Part shown: positions 52,464 through 60,484 of the stretch, in pieces
Numbering within the stretch: the first letter of the stretch is position 1
Layout of the letters: each line of letters begins with the position of its first letter
Source of the DNA: Dolomitihabitans soli
GTDB taxonomy: Bacteria > Actinomycetota > Actinomycetes > Streptosporangiales > Streptosporangiaceae
Assembly: GCF_022213955.1 (NCBI RefSeq)
Contig: NZ_JAKNTW010000004.1
Span: 62,001-126,000 of the forward strand
Length of the DNA stretch: 64,000 bases
Direction: 5' to 3'
The notes under the pieces: generated by a model
What the model was told of the DNA's origin: nothing
Database searches by the model: none
Seen by the model: only the letters and a program-made list of their open reading frames with translations
Program-made: the position numbers and the translations under genes

Positions 52464-52495
52464 ACGCTAGAGGTTGACGTTGACGTGAAGGTCAA
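52464..52495 (-). promoter_or_regulatory. Long-spacer MerR-type promoter of the imine-reductase-like gene
   Basis: Minus-strand TTGACC (52490-52495) is separated by 19-20 bp from CTAGCG/TAGCGT (52464-52470), the overlong spacer that MerR activators untwist. Within it TTGAC (52474-52478) and GTCAA (52491-52495) form a dyad on the plus strand. Confidence 0.6.
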
Positions 52496-52514
52496 GCTCG
52501 GGAGGGGGCGAGGC

Positions 52515-52880
52515 GTGCAGATCGGTGCGCTCGCGGACCGCGCCGGGGTGAGCACCCGCGCGTTGCGTTACTACGAGGAGAAGGGCCTGCTGCGTCCCGA
52601 ACGGACCGCCGCCGGTTACCGCGTCTACACCGATGAGCACGCCGAGACGGTCCGCCGTGTCCGGATCCTGCTCGCGGCAGGTCTCAACACCGACATGGTC
52701 AGAGAGATCCTGCCCTGCATGGTCGATGACGGCGAGTTCCTCGCGCCCGGATGCGACGACCTCGTCGCCGAATTCGAGCGGGAACGACAGCGCATCGACG
52801 ACCAGATCGCCGAACTCCATGATGTGCGCGCCGCCCTCACGGGAATCATCGGCGCCGGCAGGTCCTCCTCGGCGAGTTGA
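52515..52880 (+). CDS. MerR family transcriptional regulator
   Basis: Regulator of 121 residues. HTH IGALADRAGVSTRALRYYEE and wing KGLLRPERTAAGYRVY are canonical MerR, followed by a long coiled-coil dimerisation helix (DDLVAEFERERQRIDDQIAE). There is no C-terminal effector domain and only one or two cysteines, so it is not a clear metal sensor. GTG 52515 is chosen, with GAGG upstream. Divergent from the imine-reductase-like gene and likely its activator. Confidence 0.87.
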   Translation: MQIGALADRAGVSTRALRYYEEKGLLRPERTAAGYRVYTDEHAETVRRVRILLAAGLNTDMVREILPCMVDDGEFLAPGCDDLVAEFERERQRIDDQIAELHDVRAALTGIIGAGRSSSAS

Positions 52881-53235
52881 CCTTGCGGCGCTCCTCCGCC
52901 ACCTTGGCGGCCGCTCGATCAGCGCAAGCGCGTGCCCGGCCTGGCCGCGCCGATCGAGCGGCGTAGGCAGCGCTCGGATGCCACCAGGGTCATCGGGCAT
53001 GGCCGGCCCGTCCGGCAACACCCCCCCACCACGGCCTCGGCCCGCTCCGGCGCGCCACGTCCTGGCCGAAGACCTCGGCCCGGCTCCGGCCGCAGCGATC
53101 CCGCCGCCATCGGCTGAGGGCCGACCGGGCCGAAGAACGATCCGCTCGGCACCTCCAGGTCGATGTGGCCGACCGCGACTTCGTGGTCGGACGTCTCGGC
53201 CGGGCCGGTGCGGCGAAGCGCGGGAGTTCCGGGCC
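52881..53235. other. 355-bp stretch without recognised gene
   Basis: Lies between the convergent MerR and epoxide hydrolase genes. No family signature seen; a minus-strand frame with GHIDLEVPSGSFFGP is open but unsupported. Confidence 0.4.
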
Positions 53236-54375
53236 TCACCGCACCGCGCGGAAGAAGGCCCGGATGTCCTCGACGAACAGTTCGGGCGCCTCCATGGCGG
53301 CGAAGTGGCCGCCCCGGTCGAATTCCGACCAGTGCACGACCTTGTGCTCGCGTTCGGCGATCCGCCGGACGCCCGGGTCGCCGGGGAAGACGGCGACGCC
53401 GTGCGGCACCGCCGAGTACTCGGCGGCGGCGCCCCATGCCCTCTGCGTCTCCTTGTACAGGCGGGCCGAGGATGCGGCGGTCCCGGTGAACCAGTAGATG
53501 CTGATGTCGGTGAGCAGCTGGTCGAGGTCCACCGCGTCTTCGGGCAGTTCCCGCGCCGGGTCGGTCCACTCCTTGAACTTCTCGGCGATCCACGCCAGCT
53601 GCCCGGCGGGCGAGTCGTGCAGGCCGAACGCCAGGGTCTGCGGCCGGGTCGCCTGGATCACCGCGTACCCTGCGCGGTCCTGGTCCTGGTACTGGCCGAG
53701 TCGGGCGAGCTCGGCCTCGGTGAGCCCCTCGAACTCGGCCGGGTCGCCGGTGGGGAAGCCGAGGCCGCCGTTGACGTGGACGCCCACGACGTGCGCGGTG
53801 TCGGCGCGGCCGAGCATCGGTGAGATGACCGCGCCGCTGTCACCGCCCTGCGCGCCGTAGCGGTGGTAGCCGAGGCGACGCATCAGCTCGGCCCACGCCC
53901 CGGCGACCCGGTTCAGGTCCCAGCCGGGCTCGGTGGTCGGCCCGGAGAAACCGAATCCCGGGATCGACGGGACGACGACGTCGAAGGCGTCGGCCGACTC
54001 GCCGCCGTGCGCGACCGGGTCGGTGAGCGGCCCGATGACCTTCATGAACTCCGCGACCGAGCCGGGCCAGCCATGCGTGATGATCAGCGGGAGTGCGTCC
54101 GGCTCGGGCGAGCGGACGTGCAGGAAGTGGATGTTCTGCCCGTCGATACGGGTCGTGAACTGCGGGAACGCGTTCAACCGTGCCTCGGCGGCGCGCCAGT
54201 CGAACCCGGTGCGCCAGTACTCGGCCAGCTGCTGCGCGTACCCGACCGGGACGCCGTAGGACCAGTCGGCCCCGGGCAGTTCGTCCGGCCAGCGGGTTGT
54301 GACGAGCCGGTCGCGCAGGTCGTCAAGCTGCGCCTGCGGGACATCGATGCGAAAAGGTGTGATCTCGGAACTCAT
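53236..54375 (-). CDS. Epoxide hydrolase family protein
   Basis: Alpha/beta hydrolase of 379 residues with the microsomal-type epoxide hydrolase N-terminal domain ([39 protein letters not shown]). HGWPGS carries the oxyanion hole, the nucleophile Asp is in [11 protein letters not shown], and the C-terminal His is in [13 protein letters not shown]. Activity would be hydrolysis of an epoxide to a diol; many bacterial members have unknown substrates. I chose ATG 54375 (MSSEITPF), as an upstream extension lacks similarity. Confidence 0.87.
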   Translation of the reverse strand: MSSEITPFRIDVPQAQLDDLRDRLVTTRWPDELPGADWSYGVPVGYAQQLAEYWRTGFDWRAAEARLNAFPQFTTRIDGQNIHFLHVRSPEPDALPLIITHGWPGSVAEFMKVIGPLTDPVAHGGESADAFDVVVPSIPGFGFSGPTTEPGWDLNRVAGAWAELMRRLGYHRYGAQGGDSGAVISPMLGRADTAHVVGVHVNGGLGFPTGDPAEFEGLTEAELARLGQYQDQDRAGYAVIQATRPQTLAFGLHDSPAGQLAWIAEKFKEWTDPARELPEDAVDLDQLLTDISIYWFTGTAASSARLYKETQRAWGAAAEYSAVPHGVAVFPGDPGVRRIAEREHKVVHWSEFDRGGHFAAMEAPELFVEDIRAFFRAVR

Positions 54376-54716
54376 GCCCCCATCCTTCTGCGCACGCGTT
54401 TCCGCGGGCAGTGCCCCGCGCACCGGCCTGACGTGCAGATTGCAGGATCCGGTAGTCGAGCCGGGACGAAGAAGGGGGCCTCAACGCCACGCGTGGCGGA
54501 TCTTCGACCGTCCTGACGCCATGGTCGCTGGGCCGGGGAGGTCCGCCGCGGCGGGCTCACCGAGCCGGAGTGGACGGCGCGGAGCCTCCCGCGCGTCCAG
54601 CAGCTAACCGGCGAGCGGGGAGTACCCGATCTCGTGATGCAGGCGCGCCAGCCGCGACGACCAGTTCCGGTACGGCGGGAGCGCGTCCTCGACCGCGTCG
54701 CCGCGGCCCTCCCGAG
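54376..54716. other. Intergenic stretch with possible gene-end remnant
   Basis: No intact gene. On the minus strand 54604-54700 an open frame ends RLARLHHEIGYSPLAG at a stop codon and looks like the tail of a decayed gene of unknown family. Confidence 0.3.
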
Positions 54717-54746
54717 TTGACCTGGCCCGAATTAGTCAACTAAGGT
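54717..54746 (+). promoter_or_regulatory. Leaderless promoter with overlapping dyad
   Basis: TTGACC (54717-54722), 18-bp spacer and TAAGGT (54741-54746) end 7 nt before the ATG at 54754, so the message should start at the ATG. TTAGTCAACTAA (54732-54743) is a perfect dyad that overlaps the -10 box, a likely operator, possibly for the HTH protein itself. Confidence 0.7.
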
Positions 54747-54753
54747 TGCTTGC

Positions 54754-54984
54754 ATGTCCGGTGCCGAGAATCCCGTTCCCCAGGAACCCGCCGACGCGCT
54801 GGCGGCTGTGGCGGCGTTGCGGCGCCTGGCCGACCGGATCGAGGACGCCGCCGTCGAGCAGGCCATGCGGGCGGGCTGGAGCTGGCCGCAGGTCGCCGAG
54901 GCGCTCGGGGTGACGCGCCAGGCGGTCCACAAGAAGCACGCCAAGCGGCTCATCGCCGCCGGTGTCACCCTGAGGAGGCGCTGA
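54754..54984 (+). CDS. Small HTH protein
   Basis: DNA-binding protein of 76 residues: a helix (DALAAVAALRRLADRIEDAA) followed by the HTH AGWSWPQVAEALGVTRQAVH and a basic tail KKHAKRLIAAGVTLRRR. The leaderless promoter makes the ATG start secure. It is 2 bp upstream of the Clp-N-domain gene and forms an operon with it. Similar HTH/Clp-N pairs occur in actinobacteria; the HTH protein is likely the repressor of the pair. Confidence 0.8.
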   Translation: MSGAENPVPQEPADALAAVAALRRLADRIEDAAVEQAMRAGWSWPQVAEALGVTRQAVHKKHAKRLIAAGVTLRRR

Positions 54985-54986
54985 CC

Positions 54987-55469
54987 GTGACCGCGATCGA
55001 CGAGTACATCAACACGATCATCGGCCAGGGGGCACACGAGGCCCACACCGACGGATCGGCGACGATCGAGGCGCACCATCTCCTGCTGGCGATCGCCGCC
55101 GGGCGGGAGACCGCCACCCACCAGGCCCTGACCTCGGCCGGGCTCGACCATCAGGCGATCCGCGACGCGCTGGACCGGGAGTTCGAGCACAGCCTGAACG
55201 CGGCCGGCGTGCCCCTCACCACCTTCGACCTCCCGAAACCGAGCAGCGCCGCGACACCTCCGTCGCAACTCGGGGCCTCGGCCAAACTCGCGCTCGAACG
55301 AGGCTTCGCCTCCGTCTCCAGAAAGAAGGACCTGCGGCCGGCGCACCTGCTGCTCGGCATCCTGCAGGCGCAGATCGGCACCGTCCCGCGCACCCTCACC
55401 CTGGCAGGCGTCGACCAGGCCGATCTGACGGCGCGCGTGCAGCGGACCCTCACCGGCGAGGACGGGTAG
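54987..55469 (+). CDS. Clp repeat (ClpA/ClpC N-terminal-like) domain protein
   Basis: Stand-alone Clp N-domain protein of 160 residues with two helical repeats: IEAHHLLLAIAAGRETATHQ in the first, and LGASAKLALERGFASVSRKK with LRPAHLLLGILQAQ in the second. There is no AAA+ module, so it cannot unfold proteins itself. It may act as an adaptor or decoy that binds substrates or drugs as the ClpC1 N-domain does. GTG 54987 follows GGAGG. Second gene of the HTH/Clp-N operon. Confidence 0.83.
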   Translation: MTAIDEYINTIIGQGAHEAHTDGSATIEAHHLLLAIAAGRETATHQALTSAGLDHQAIRDALDREFEHSLNAAGVPLTTFDLPKPSSAATPPSQLGASAKLALERGFASVSRKKDLRPAHLLLGILQAQIGTVPRTLTLAGVDQADLTARVQRTLTGEDG

Positions 55470-55590
55470 AACAGCGGACGCGGCGAAAGCCGAAGCCCGT
55501 CTCCCCAGGCGTCAGCGCTCCGCATCGCCGGCGGAATGTCGGTGGCGGAAGGTAGGTTCGTGATGATCGAGAAAGGACTCCCCTGAGATC

Positions 55591-56634
55591 ATGCGGCCTG
55601 CGGAGCTGAATCGCCTCACCGTGGTGGAGGCGGCCGACCGTTACGTGGAGCTGGTGCGCGCGAAGACCGTGACGGGCGCGTTGTCCCCGGCCACGGCAGA
55701 GGTGTACGCGCGGGATGTGGCGACGTTCGTCCGGCTGACGGGCGAGGAGCGGGTCCTGGACGACCTCGACGGGGCGGACGTCGACGCGGTGCTGCTGGCG
55801 TTCGCCCGCAAACCCGACGGGCGGCGCGCGGAGCCGTCCCCGGGGTCGCAGAGCGCGTCGTCCCAGGCACGGTTCAGGCGTTCGGTGTCGGCGCTGTTCA
55901 AGTACGCGACGCTGACCGGGTGGGTGCAGATCAACCCGATGGCCGCCGCGACGGTGACGGCCAGGGAGCGCGGCGGGCTGCGGCAGGAGCGGCGGGCGCT
56001 GACCCGGGAGCAGGCGCAGGGCCTGATCGGCGCGGCGCGGACCGTGAACGACGACGACGGCGAGACGGGCGGGGCGGGGCGGCGCGATCAGCGGACGGGG
56101 CTGCGTGACGGGCTGATCGTCCTGCTGCTGTCGACGATGGGGCCGCGCGTCTCCGAGCTGGTCCGGGCGAACGTGGAGGACTTCTACACCAACGACGGGG
56201 TGCGCTACTGGCGGATCTTCGGCAAGGGCGGCAAGACGCGTGACGTGCCGTTGCCGGGTGACGTGGCGCGGGTCCTGGAGGTGTACCTCGCGCAGGGCCG
56301 GCATCCGCCGGGCGGCGGGCAGGAGAAGGCGCTGCTGCTGTCGTGGCGGGGCAGGCGGCTGGCCCGGGGCGACGTGCAGGCGGTGATCGAGCGGGTCCAG
56401 CGGCGGATGGATCCGGGGCAGCGCCGCGCGGTGACGCCGCACGGGCTGCGGCACACGACGGCGACGCACCTGCTGGCCGACGCCGTCGACATGGACGCGG
56501 TGCGGCGGGTGCTGGGACACAGCGACCTGGCGACCCTGGGCCGGTACCGCGACGAGCTGCCCGGTGAGCTGGAGGTGGCGATGCGCGCCCACCCGCTGCT
56601 CCCCCGCCCCGCGGGCCGTCCCGCCGACGGGTAG
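55591..56634 (+). CDS. Tyrosine recombinase / integrase (XerC/D-like)
   Basis: Site-specific recombinase of 347 residues. An N-terminal SAM-like core-binding domain is followed by the catalytic domain with Arg186 (GPRVSELV), the Lys of GKGGKTRDVPL, His284 and Arg287 (PHGLRHTTATHLL), His310 (VLGHSDLATL) and nucleophile Tyr319 (GRYRDE). All catalytic residues are present, so it should be active. No tRNA or att duplication is visible beside it. It may be a relic of an integrated element or a chromosomal recombinase. Confidence 0.88.
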   Translation: MRPAELNRLTVVEAADRYVELVRAKTVTGALSPATAEVYARDVATFVRLTGEERVLDDLDGADVDAVLLAFARKPDGRRAEPSPGSQSASSQARFRRSVSALFKYATLTGWVQINPMAAATVTARERGGLRQERRALTREQAQGLIGAARTVNDDDGETGGAGRRDQRTGLRDGLIVLLLSTMGPRVSELVRANVEDFYTNDGVRYWRIFGKGGKTRDVPLPGDVARVLEVYLAQGRHPPGGGQEKALLLSWRGRRLARGDVQAVIERVQRRMDPGQRRAVTPHGLRHTTATHLLADAVDMDAVRRVLGHSDLATLGRYRDELPGELEVAMRAHPLLPRPAGRPADG

Positions 56635-56643
56635 CGCCTGATG

Positions 56644-56675
56644 CCGCGCGAAGGGGCGGGCGCCCCTTCGCGCGG
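56644..56675. terminator. Bidirectional hairpin terminator
   Basis: CCGCGCGAAGGGGC (56644-56657) and GCCCCTTCGCGCGG (56662-56675) form a perfect 14-bp stem with a 4-nt loop between the convergent recombinase and Erm genes. Confidence 0.8.
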
Positions 56676-56679
56676 GTGA

Positions 56680-57519
56680 TCAGTGGAGGTGGCCGAACAG
56701 GGTGATCCACTGGTCGGGGTGGACGTAGGCGACGACGGTGCCGGGATCGAGATCGGCCTTGACGAAGGCGATGTCGACCTCGGCGGCCGGGTGCCGGAGG
56801 CTCAGGGAGGCGTGCAGTGTGCCGCCGAGCCCGCCGAAGCCGAGTTCGACGAAATCCTGGTAGCCGCCCATGGCCTCGGGTGGGAGGAGGTCGGCGGTTC
56901 TGCGCCGGATGCGCAGGATCGCGGAGTCGACCTGGGGGACGGGACGGAACATGGTGCGGTCGATACGGCCGTGCAGGTGCCAGGTGTGGCGCGGCCAGCC
57001 CGCGACGGTGAGCCTGCTCCACCGGCCGAAGTCGCCGGTGCGTTTGCGGGCGTACTCCAGCTGGGTGACGAGGGTGGCCGAGGTGAGGTTCCTGGCTTTC
57101 AGGCACCAGCCGACGATGGCCGAGGTCGCCGAGTAGGGGATGTTCCCCACGACGGTGAACGGCTCGCCGGGCGCCTTGGCGGCGGTGAAGTCTCCTCTGA
57201 TGACCTTGATGCGGTCGTCGCCGCGGGTCCGGGAGGAGAGTTTCCCCGCCAGGAGGGGGTCGATCTCGTAGGCGATCACCTTTCTGCAGTGGCCGGCCAG
57301 GGCCGTGGTCAGGGTGCCCTCCCCCGCGCCGGGCTCCAGGACGAGGTCCCCGGGCGCCGGTGCTGCGGCGGTGACGACACGGCCGATCTCGTGGGGATCG
57401 GTCAGGAAGTTCTGGGAGAGGGTACGCCTGGCCTCGTCACGGGCGGTACGTCCGCCGCCGCCGTTCCTGGCCTGCTTCTGGGTGTGCGAGTAGTTTCCGT
57501 GTGCGAATGAACGCGCCAC
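56680..57519 (-). CDS. erm: 23S rRNA (adenine-N6)-methyltransferase, Erm family
   Basis: rRNA methyltransferase of 279 residues that in characterised relatives modifies A2058 and gives macrolide-lincosamide-streptogramin resistance. SAM motif I is VLEPGAGEGTLTTALA; the acidic pair YEIDPLLA follows; the catalytic motif is GNIPYSATSAIV. The N-terminus has a basic HTQKQARNGG stretch and RRTLSQNFLTDP, typical of actinobacterial Erm. The GTG start at 57519 follows AAGGGG. Upstream are a 27-codon leader ORF and structured RNA, so expression is probably inducible. Confidence 0.9.
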   Translation of the reverse strand: MARSFAHGNYSHTQKQARNGGGGRTARDEARRTLSQNFLTDPHEIGRVVTAAAPAPGDLVLEPGAGEGTLTTALAGHCRKVIAYEIDPLLAGKLSSRTRGDDRIKVIRGDFTAAKAPGEPFTVVGNIPYSATSAIVGWCLKARNLTSATLVTQLEYARKRTGDFGRWSRLTVAGWPRHTWHLHGRIDRTMFRPVPQVDSAILRIRRRTADLLPPEAMGGYQDFVELGFGGLGGTLHASLSLRHPAAEVDIAFVKADLDPGTVVAYVHPDQWITLFGHLH

Positions 57520-57528
57520 AGCGGTCTG

Positions 57529-57710
57529 CCCCTTCGGGTCCGAGAGATGGATCGGGTCTCGGAGGCCCTGGGCGCACGCGTGGGGACGCGCCGTGCTACG
57601 AGCGGGTGCGCGTCCTAGCGGGCCAGGGCCCGGGGGGCGCGAGGCCGCTTGACCTGGGCCACCCCGAAGGCGGCGCAATACAGTGCGTGGTGGTTCATGA
57701 ATCCAGGTTA
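57529..57710 (-). promoter_or_regulatory. Erm leader region (attenuator candidate)
   Basis: The minus-strand leader runs from TAACCT (57705-57710) to the erm ribosome binding site. CCTTCGGG inside the leader ORF (57663-57670) can pair with CCCGAAGG (57531-57538), which includes the ribosome binding site. Between them GGACGCGC and GCGCGTCC form an alternative stem. This fits drug-dependent translational attenuation as known for erm genes. Confidence 0.5.
57615..57698 (-). CDS. Putative Erm leader peptide
   Basis: 27-codon ORF beginning MNHHALYCAAFGVAQVK and ending in an Arg/Pro/Ala-rich tail (RPRAPRALAR). The ATG lies 6 nt after TAACCT, so it may be the first codon of a leaderless transcript. 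Arg-rich ends are typical of macrolide-stalled peptides. It ends 95 bp before the erm start. Not shown to be translated. Confidence 0.45.
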   Translation of the reverse strand: MNHHALYCAAFGVAQVKRPRAPRALAR

Positions 57711-57756
57711 CGGCTGGCCGCAACCGGTTTTCGGGGTGCTGTCCGGCGCCTCGCCG

Positions 57757-58011
57757 TCAGGCGGCGTGCTGTTCGGTGACGAGGGCGGCGAGGTCGTCGA
57801 GGGAGATGCCGAGCGCGGTGGCGAGCGCGGCGACGGTGAAGAAGGCGGGCGTGGGAATGCGGCCGGTCTCGATCTTGCGGAGAGTCTCCGGGGAGAGCCC
57901 GGCGGCGGCGGCGACCTCGGTCATGCTGCGCTGCCCTCGGGCCTGACGGAGCAGCGTGCCCAGGCGTTCGCCTCTGTCGCGTTCAGGCTGGGTCAGCGGG
58001 GTGCGCACCAT
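57757..58011 (-). CDS. XRE family HTH regulator
   Basis: Small regulator of 84 residues with one Cro/C1-type HTH: LGTLLRQARGQRSMTEVAAA, AGLSPETLRKIETGRIPTPA and FFTVAALATALGISLDDLAA. Start ATG 58011 (or the adjacent GTG) follows TAGGCT by 7 nt, again suggesting a leaderless transcript. It lies between the Erm leader and the divergent TipA-type gene; its targets could be either neighbour. Confidence 0.85.
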   Translation of the reverse strand: MVRTPLTQPERDRGERLGTLLRQARGQRSMTEVAAAAGLSPETLRKIETGRIPTPAFFTVAALATALGISLDDLAALVTEQHAA

Positions 58012-58116
58012 GCGGCAGAGCCTATCAATCGCCGGTCGGCGGCCGCGGGAGTCCGCCGTGCACCCCGCCGATCCGGGGACGAACGCCCAGCCGTACGAGC
58101 CGGGGCGGGAAACCGG

Positions 58117-58147
58117 TTGAGCCTCACGTAACGTCAGGGCCGATGCT
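58117..58147 (+). promoter_or_regulatory. MerR-type promoter of the TipA-like gene
   Basis: TTGAGC (58117-58122), a 19-bp spacer and GATGCT (58142-58147). The spacer holds CCTCACGTAACGTCAGG (58122-58138), a dyad with one mismatch per arm. This is the layout of the autoactivated tipA promoter of Streptomyces. Confidence 0.7.
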
Positions 58148-58168
58148 GGGACGCGCAAGGAGGGAAGG

Positions 58169-58930
58169 ATGGGATTCTCGGTCGGGCAGGTGTCGCGGAT
58201 GGCGGGCGTCACGGTGCGGACACTGCACCACTACGACGAGATCGGCCTGCTCACCCCCGGTGATCGGACCCGCGCCGGCTACCGCCGCTACAGCGCGGCC
58301 GACGTGGAACGGCTGCAGCACGTGCTGTTCTACCGGGAACTCGGCTTCGCCCTCGATGAGATCGCCGCCATCCTCGCCGATCCCGGCGCGGACCGGATGT
58401 CGCACCTACGGCGGCAACACGCGTTGCTGTCCGGCCGCGCCGACCGGCTGCTGGCGATGGTGGCGGCGGTGGAGACCGCGATGGAGGCACACATGACGGG
58501 GATCGAACTGACGGCGCAGGAACGGCTGGAGGTGTTCGGCGGCTTCCGGCCGGAAGACCACGAGCAGGAGGCGGCCGAACGCTGGGGCGGAACCGAGGCG
58601 TACGCCCAGTCGCAGCGGCGGATGGCGAAGATGACCAAGGACGACTGGGAGCGGTTCAAACAAGAGGCGGCCCAGACCGTCGAAGGCTTCACCGCCGCCT
58701 TCACCGCCGGGGAGCCCGCCGACGGGCAGCGGGCGATGGACCTGGCGGAGGAGCACCGCGCGCACATCACCCGCTGGTGTTACGACTGCACCTACGAGAT
58801 CCACCGCGGCCTCGGCGACATGTACGTCGCCGACCCGCGGTTCTCGGGGAACTACGAGCCGCACGCGGAGGGCCTGACCCCCTACATCCGCGACGCGATC
58901 CACGCGAACGCGGCCCGGGCCGGCGAGTGA
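58169..58930 (+). CDS. tipA: MerR family regulator with TipAS antibiotic-recognition domain
   Basis: Thiopeptide-sensing activator of 253 residues. N-terminal MerR HTH (FSVGQVSRMAGVTVRTLHHY and RAGYRRYSAADVERLQHVLF), a coiled coil to about 110, and the TipAS globin-like domain (AYAQSQRRMAKMTKDDWERF, WCYDCTYEIHRGLGDMYVAD). Cys204 and Cys207 lie where TipAL covalently binds thiostrepton-type drugs. AAGGAGGGAAGG precedes the ATG. Its promoter has a 19-bp spacer and dyad, so it should activate itself. An internal start could yield the short TipAS form, as in Streptomyces. Confidence 0.9.
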   Translation: MGFSVGQVSRMAGVTVRTLHHYDEIGLLTPGDRTRAGYRRYSAADVERLQHVLFYRELGFALDEIAAILADPGADRMSHLRRQHALLSGRADRLLAMVAAVETAMEAHMTGIELTAQERLEVFGGFRPEDHEQEAAERWGGTEAYAQSQRRMAKMTKDDWERFKQEAAQTVEGFTAAFTAGEPADGQRAMDLAEEHRAHITRWCYDCTYEIHRGLGDMYVADPRFSGNYEPHAEGLTPYIRDAIHANAARAGE

Positions 58931-59024
58931 CACGGCGGCGGCGGGACCGGCCGTGGCACCCCCTAAGGTGGTGCCTGTCCCCCCGCCGCCGTCCCGGCCC
59001 GCCCTCTCGGAAGGTTGTCCCACC

Positions 59025-59348
59025 GTGCTGCCCTCGATGCTGCGTCTGTTCCGTGCCCTGGCCATCGCCGAGGCGTGCTCGTGGGCGGGCCTGCTCGTGG
59101 GCATGTTCTTCAAGTACGTGCTCGTCGGCGACGACCTCGGCGTGAAGATCTTCGGACCGGTGCACGGGGCCCTGTTCGTCGCCTACGCGGTGGCGGTGCT
59201 CGCCGCCGCCCGCCAGGTGGGATGGAGCACGGGGACGGTGATCCTGGGGCTGGCGTGCGCGGTGCCGCCGTTCACCACGGTGTGGTTCGAACGACGGATG
59301 ATCAGCCGCTTCCACGCCGCGCGCACCCCCGAACCCGCCACCGCCTGA
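59025..59348 (+). CDS. DUF3817 domain membrane protein
   Basis: Small integral membrane protein of 107 residues with three helices (LFRALAIAEACSWAGLLVGM, VHGALFVAYAVAVLAAARQV, TVILGLACAVPPFTTVWFER). This is the DUF3817/YdzA-like family of unknown function. GTG 59025 is chosen, behind GGAAGG; an in-frame ATG at 58953 would add an unlikely Pro-rich leader. It lies 94 bp after the TipA-type gene on the same strand. Confidence 0.8.
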   Translation: MLPSMLRLFRALAIAEACSWAGLLVGMFFKYVLVGDDLGVKIFGPVHGALFVAYAVAVLAAARQVGWSTGTVILGLACAVPPFTTVWFERRMISRFHAARTPEPATA

Positions 59349-59369
59349 CCCTGCGGCCCCCGGCAGGAT

Positions 59370-60407
59370 TCAGGACAGGCCGAGCACGGCACCCACCGCG
59401 GCCCGGCAACGCGCCGGATCGGTGAGCAGATCGGTGTTGTCACTGAACTGGTCGGCACAGCCGATCGGCGGCAACCCCCGCAACACCGGATCGGAGATGC
59501 CGCCGGTCAGCGCGTCACTGAACCGCTGCGCGTCGATCACCATGAACGGCCGCTCGTGGAACGGCCGCACCCCCGTCTCCAGCGGCTCGGTGAGACCCAG
59601 CCGGTTGTGCAGCGCCGCGACACGTTCGTACACCCGCGACAGGTGCTGCTCACGAACCCGCCACCCCGACGCGGACACCGCAAGCGACAAGCTCTCCCCC
59701 AGCTCGGCGGCCCCGGTCAGGCGCGCGAACGCCGTACCGGCCCATTTCGCGTACGGCGGGTAGCGGCGGCGCATCAGCAACACGAGCCGGACCAGCTCCC
59801 GGGCCAGCCGAGCCGACAGCAACGCCGACCCGAGATCGTCACCGACCTCCCCGCACCGGCCCGGAAACGCCTCCTCCTGCGCGACACGCCGCCACTGACA
59901 GGCCAGCACATACCGCCACACATCTGTCGGATACCAGCGAAGCTCACGCCTCGCCGATTCAAGAAGCCCCAACCCGTCATGGAACACCTCCCCGCCGGTG
60001 ACCTCGGCGAGACGCTGCCACGGAGCCGCGAGCCAGTCGAGCGTCGAAACACCACCCGCCGGATCGAACCCGAGACGGTCGGTGAACCAGTCCGAGACCC
60101 GCTCGACACGCACGCCGTGCCGTACCGGATGGACATCGGACCCGAACACCGTCGGATAACCGTTGAACGTAGGCGGCAACCGCTCGGCGACGGCCCGCTC
60201 CGCCCGCCGCGCCACACCGTCACCGACGAACAACACGACACGTGGCCCCCAGTCGTGATCGGTGGAACGTTCGGTGTCGCAGGCGAGGACCTCCGAACCG
60301 GGGCCGATGAGCGCCGCGCTGTGCGGCACACCGGACAGCGCAGGGCTCACGACCTGAAGGTAGAAGTCACGCGACAACTGCAGGCCAGGGACGAAACCGG
60401 ACATCAT
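59370..60407 (-). CDS. DUF4037 domain-containing protein
   Basis: Protein of 345 residues of the DUF4037 family, which looks nucleotidyltransferase-like. The start FVPGLQLSRDFYLQVVSPAL and the segment ACDTERSTDHDWGPRVVLFV, with its Asp-His-Asp, mark the family. LLESARRELRWYPTDVWRYV and a helical C-terminus follow. ATG 60407 and 60404 are adjacent. Molecular function unknown; transfer of a nucleotide to an unknown partner is a fold-based inference. Convergent with the DUF3817 gene. Confidence 0.78.
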   Translation of the reverse strand: MMSGFVPGLQLSRDFYLQVVSPALSGVPHSAALIGPGSEVLACDTERSTDHDWGPRVVLFVGDGVARRAERAVAERLPPTFNGYPTVFGSDVHPVRHGVRVERVSDWFTDRLGFDPAGGVSTLDWLAAPWQRLAEVTGGEVFHDGLGLLESARRELRWYPTDVWRYVLACQWRRVAQEEAFPGRCGEVGDDLGSALLSARLARELVRLVLLMRRRYPPYAKWAGTAFARLTGAAELGESLSLAVSASGWRVREQHLSRVYERVAALHNRLGLTEPLETGVRPFHERPFMVIDAQRFSDALTGGISDPVLRGLPPIGCADQFSDNTDLLTDPARCRAAVGAVLGLS

Positions 60408-60484
60408 CCGTCAACTGTGCCCCGCGCCGCCCCGCCCCGCACCAGGTTTTCCGCCACGCCGCTACGACCTGCGATTTCACCCGA

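Noticed and set aside
54557-54739. Small minus-strand ORF and the nearby frame ending LHHEIGYSPLAG.
   Set aside because: The ORF itself has no coding character; the other frame may be a gene tail but is too short to name.
57721-57740. A WhiB7-type promoter for erm (AT-rich stretch GAAAACC).
   Set aside because: No proper -35 box lies at the right distance from TAACCT, so the case is too weak.
60446-60460. CCAGGTTTTCCGCC before the DUF4037 gene as another LacI-type operator.
   Set aside because: It has the AGGTTTTCC half but lacks the GGAA/GAAA left arm, and the gene has no link to sugar use.
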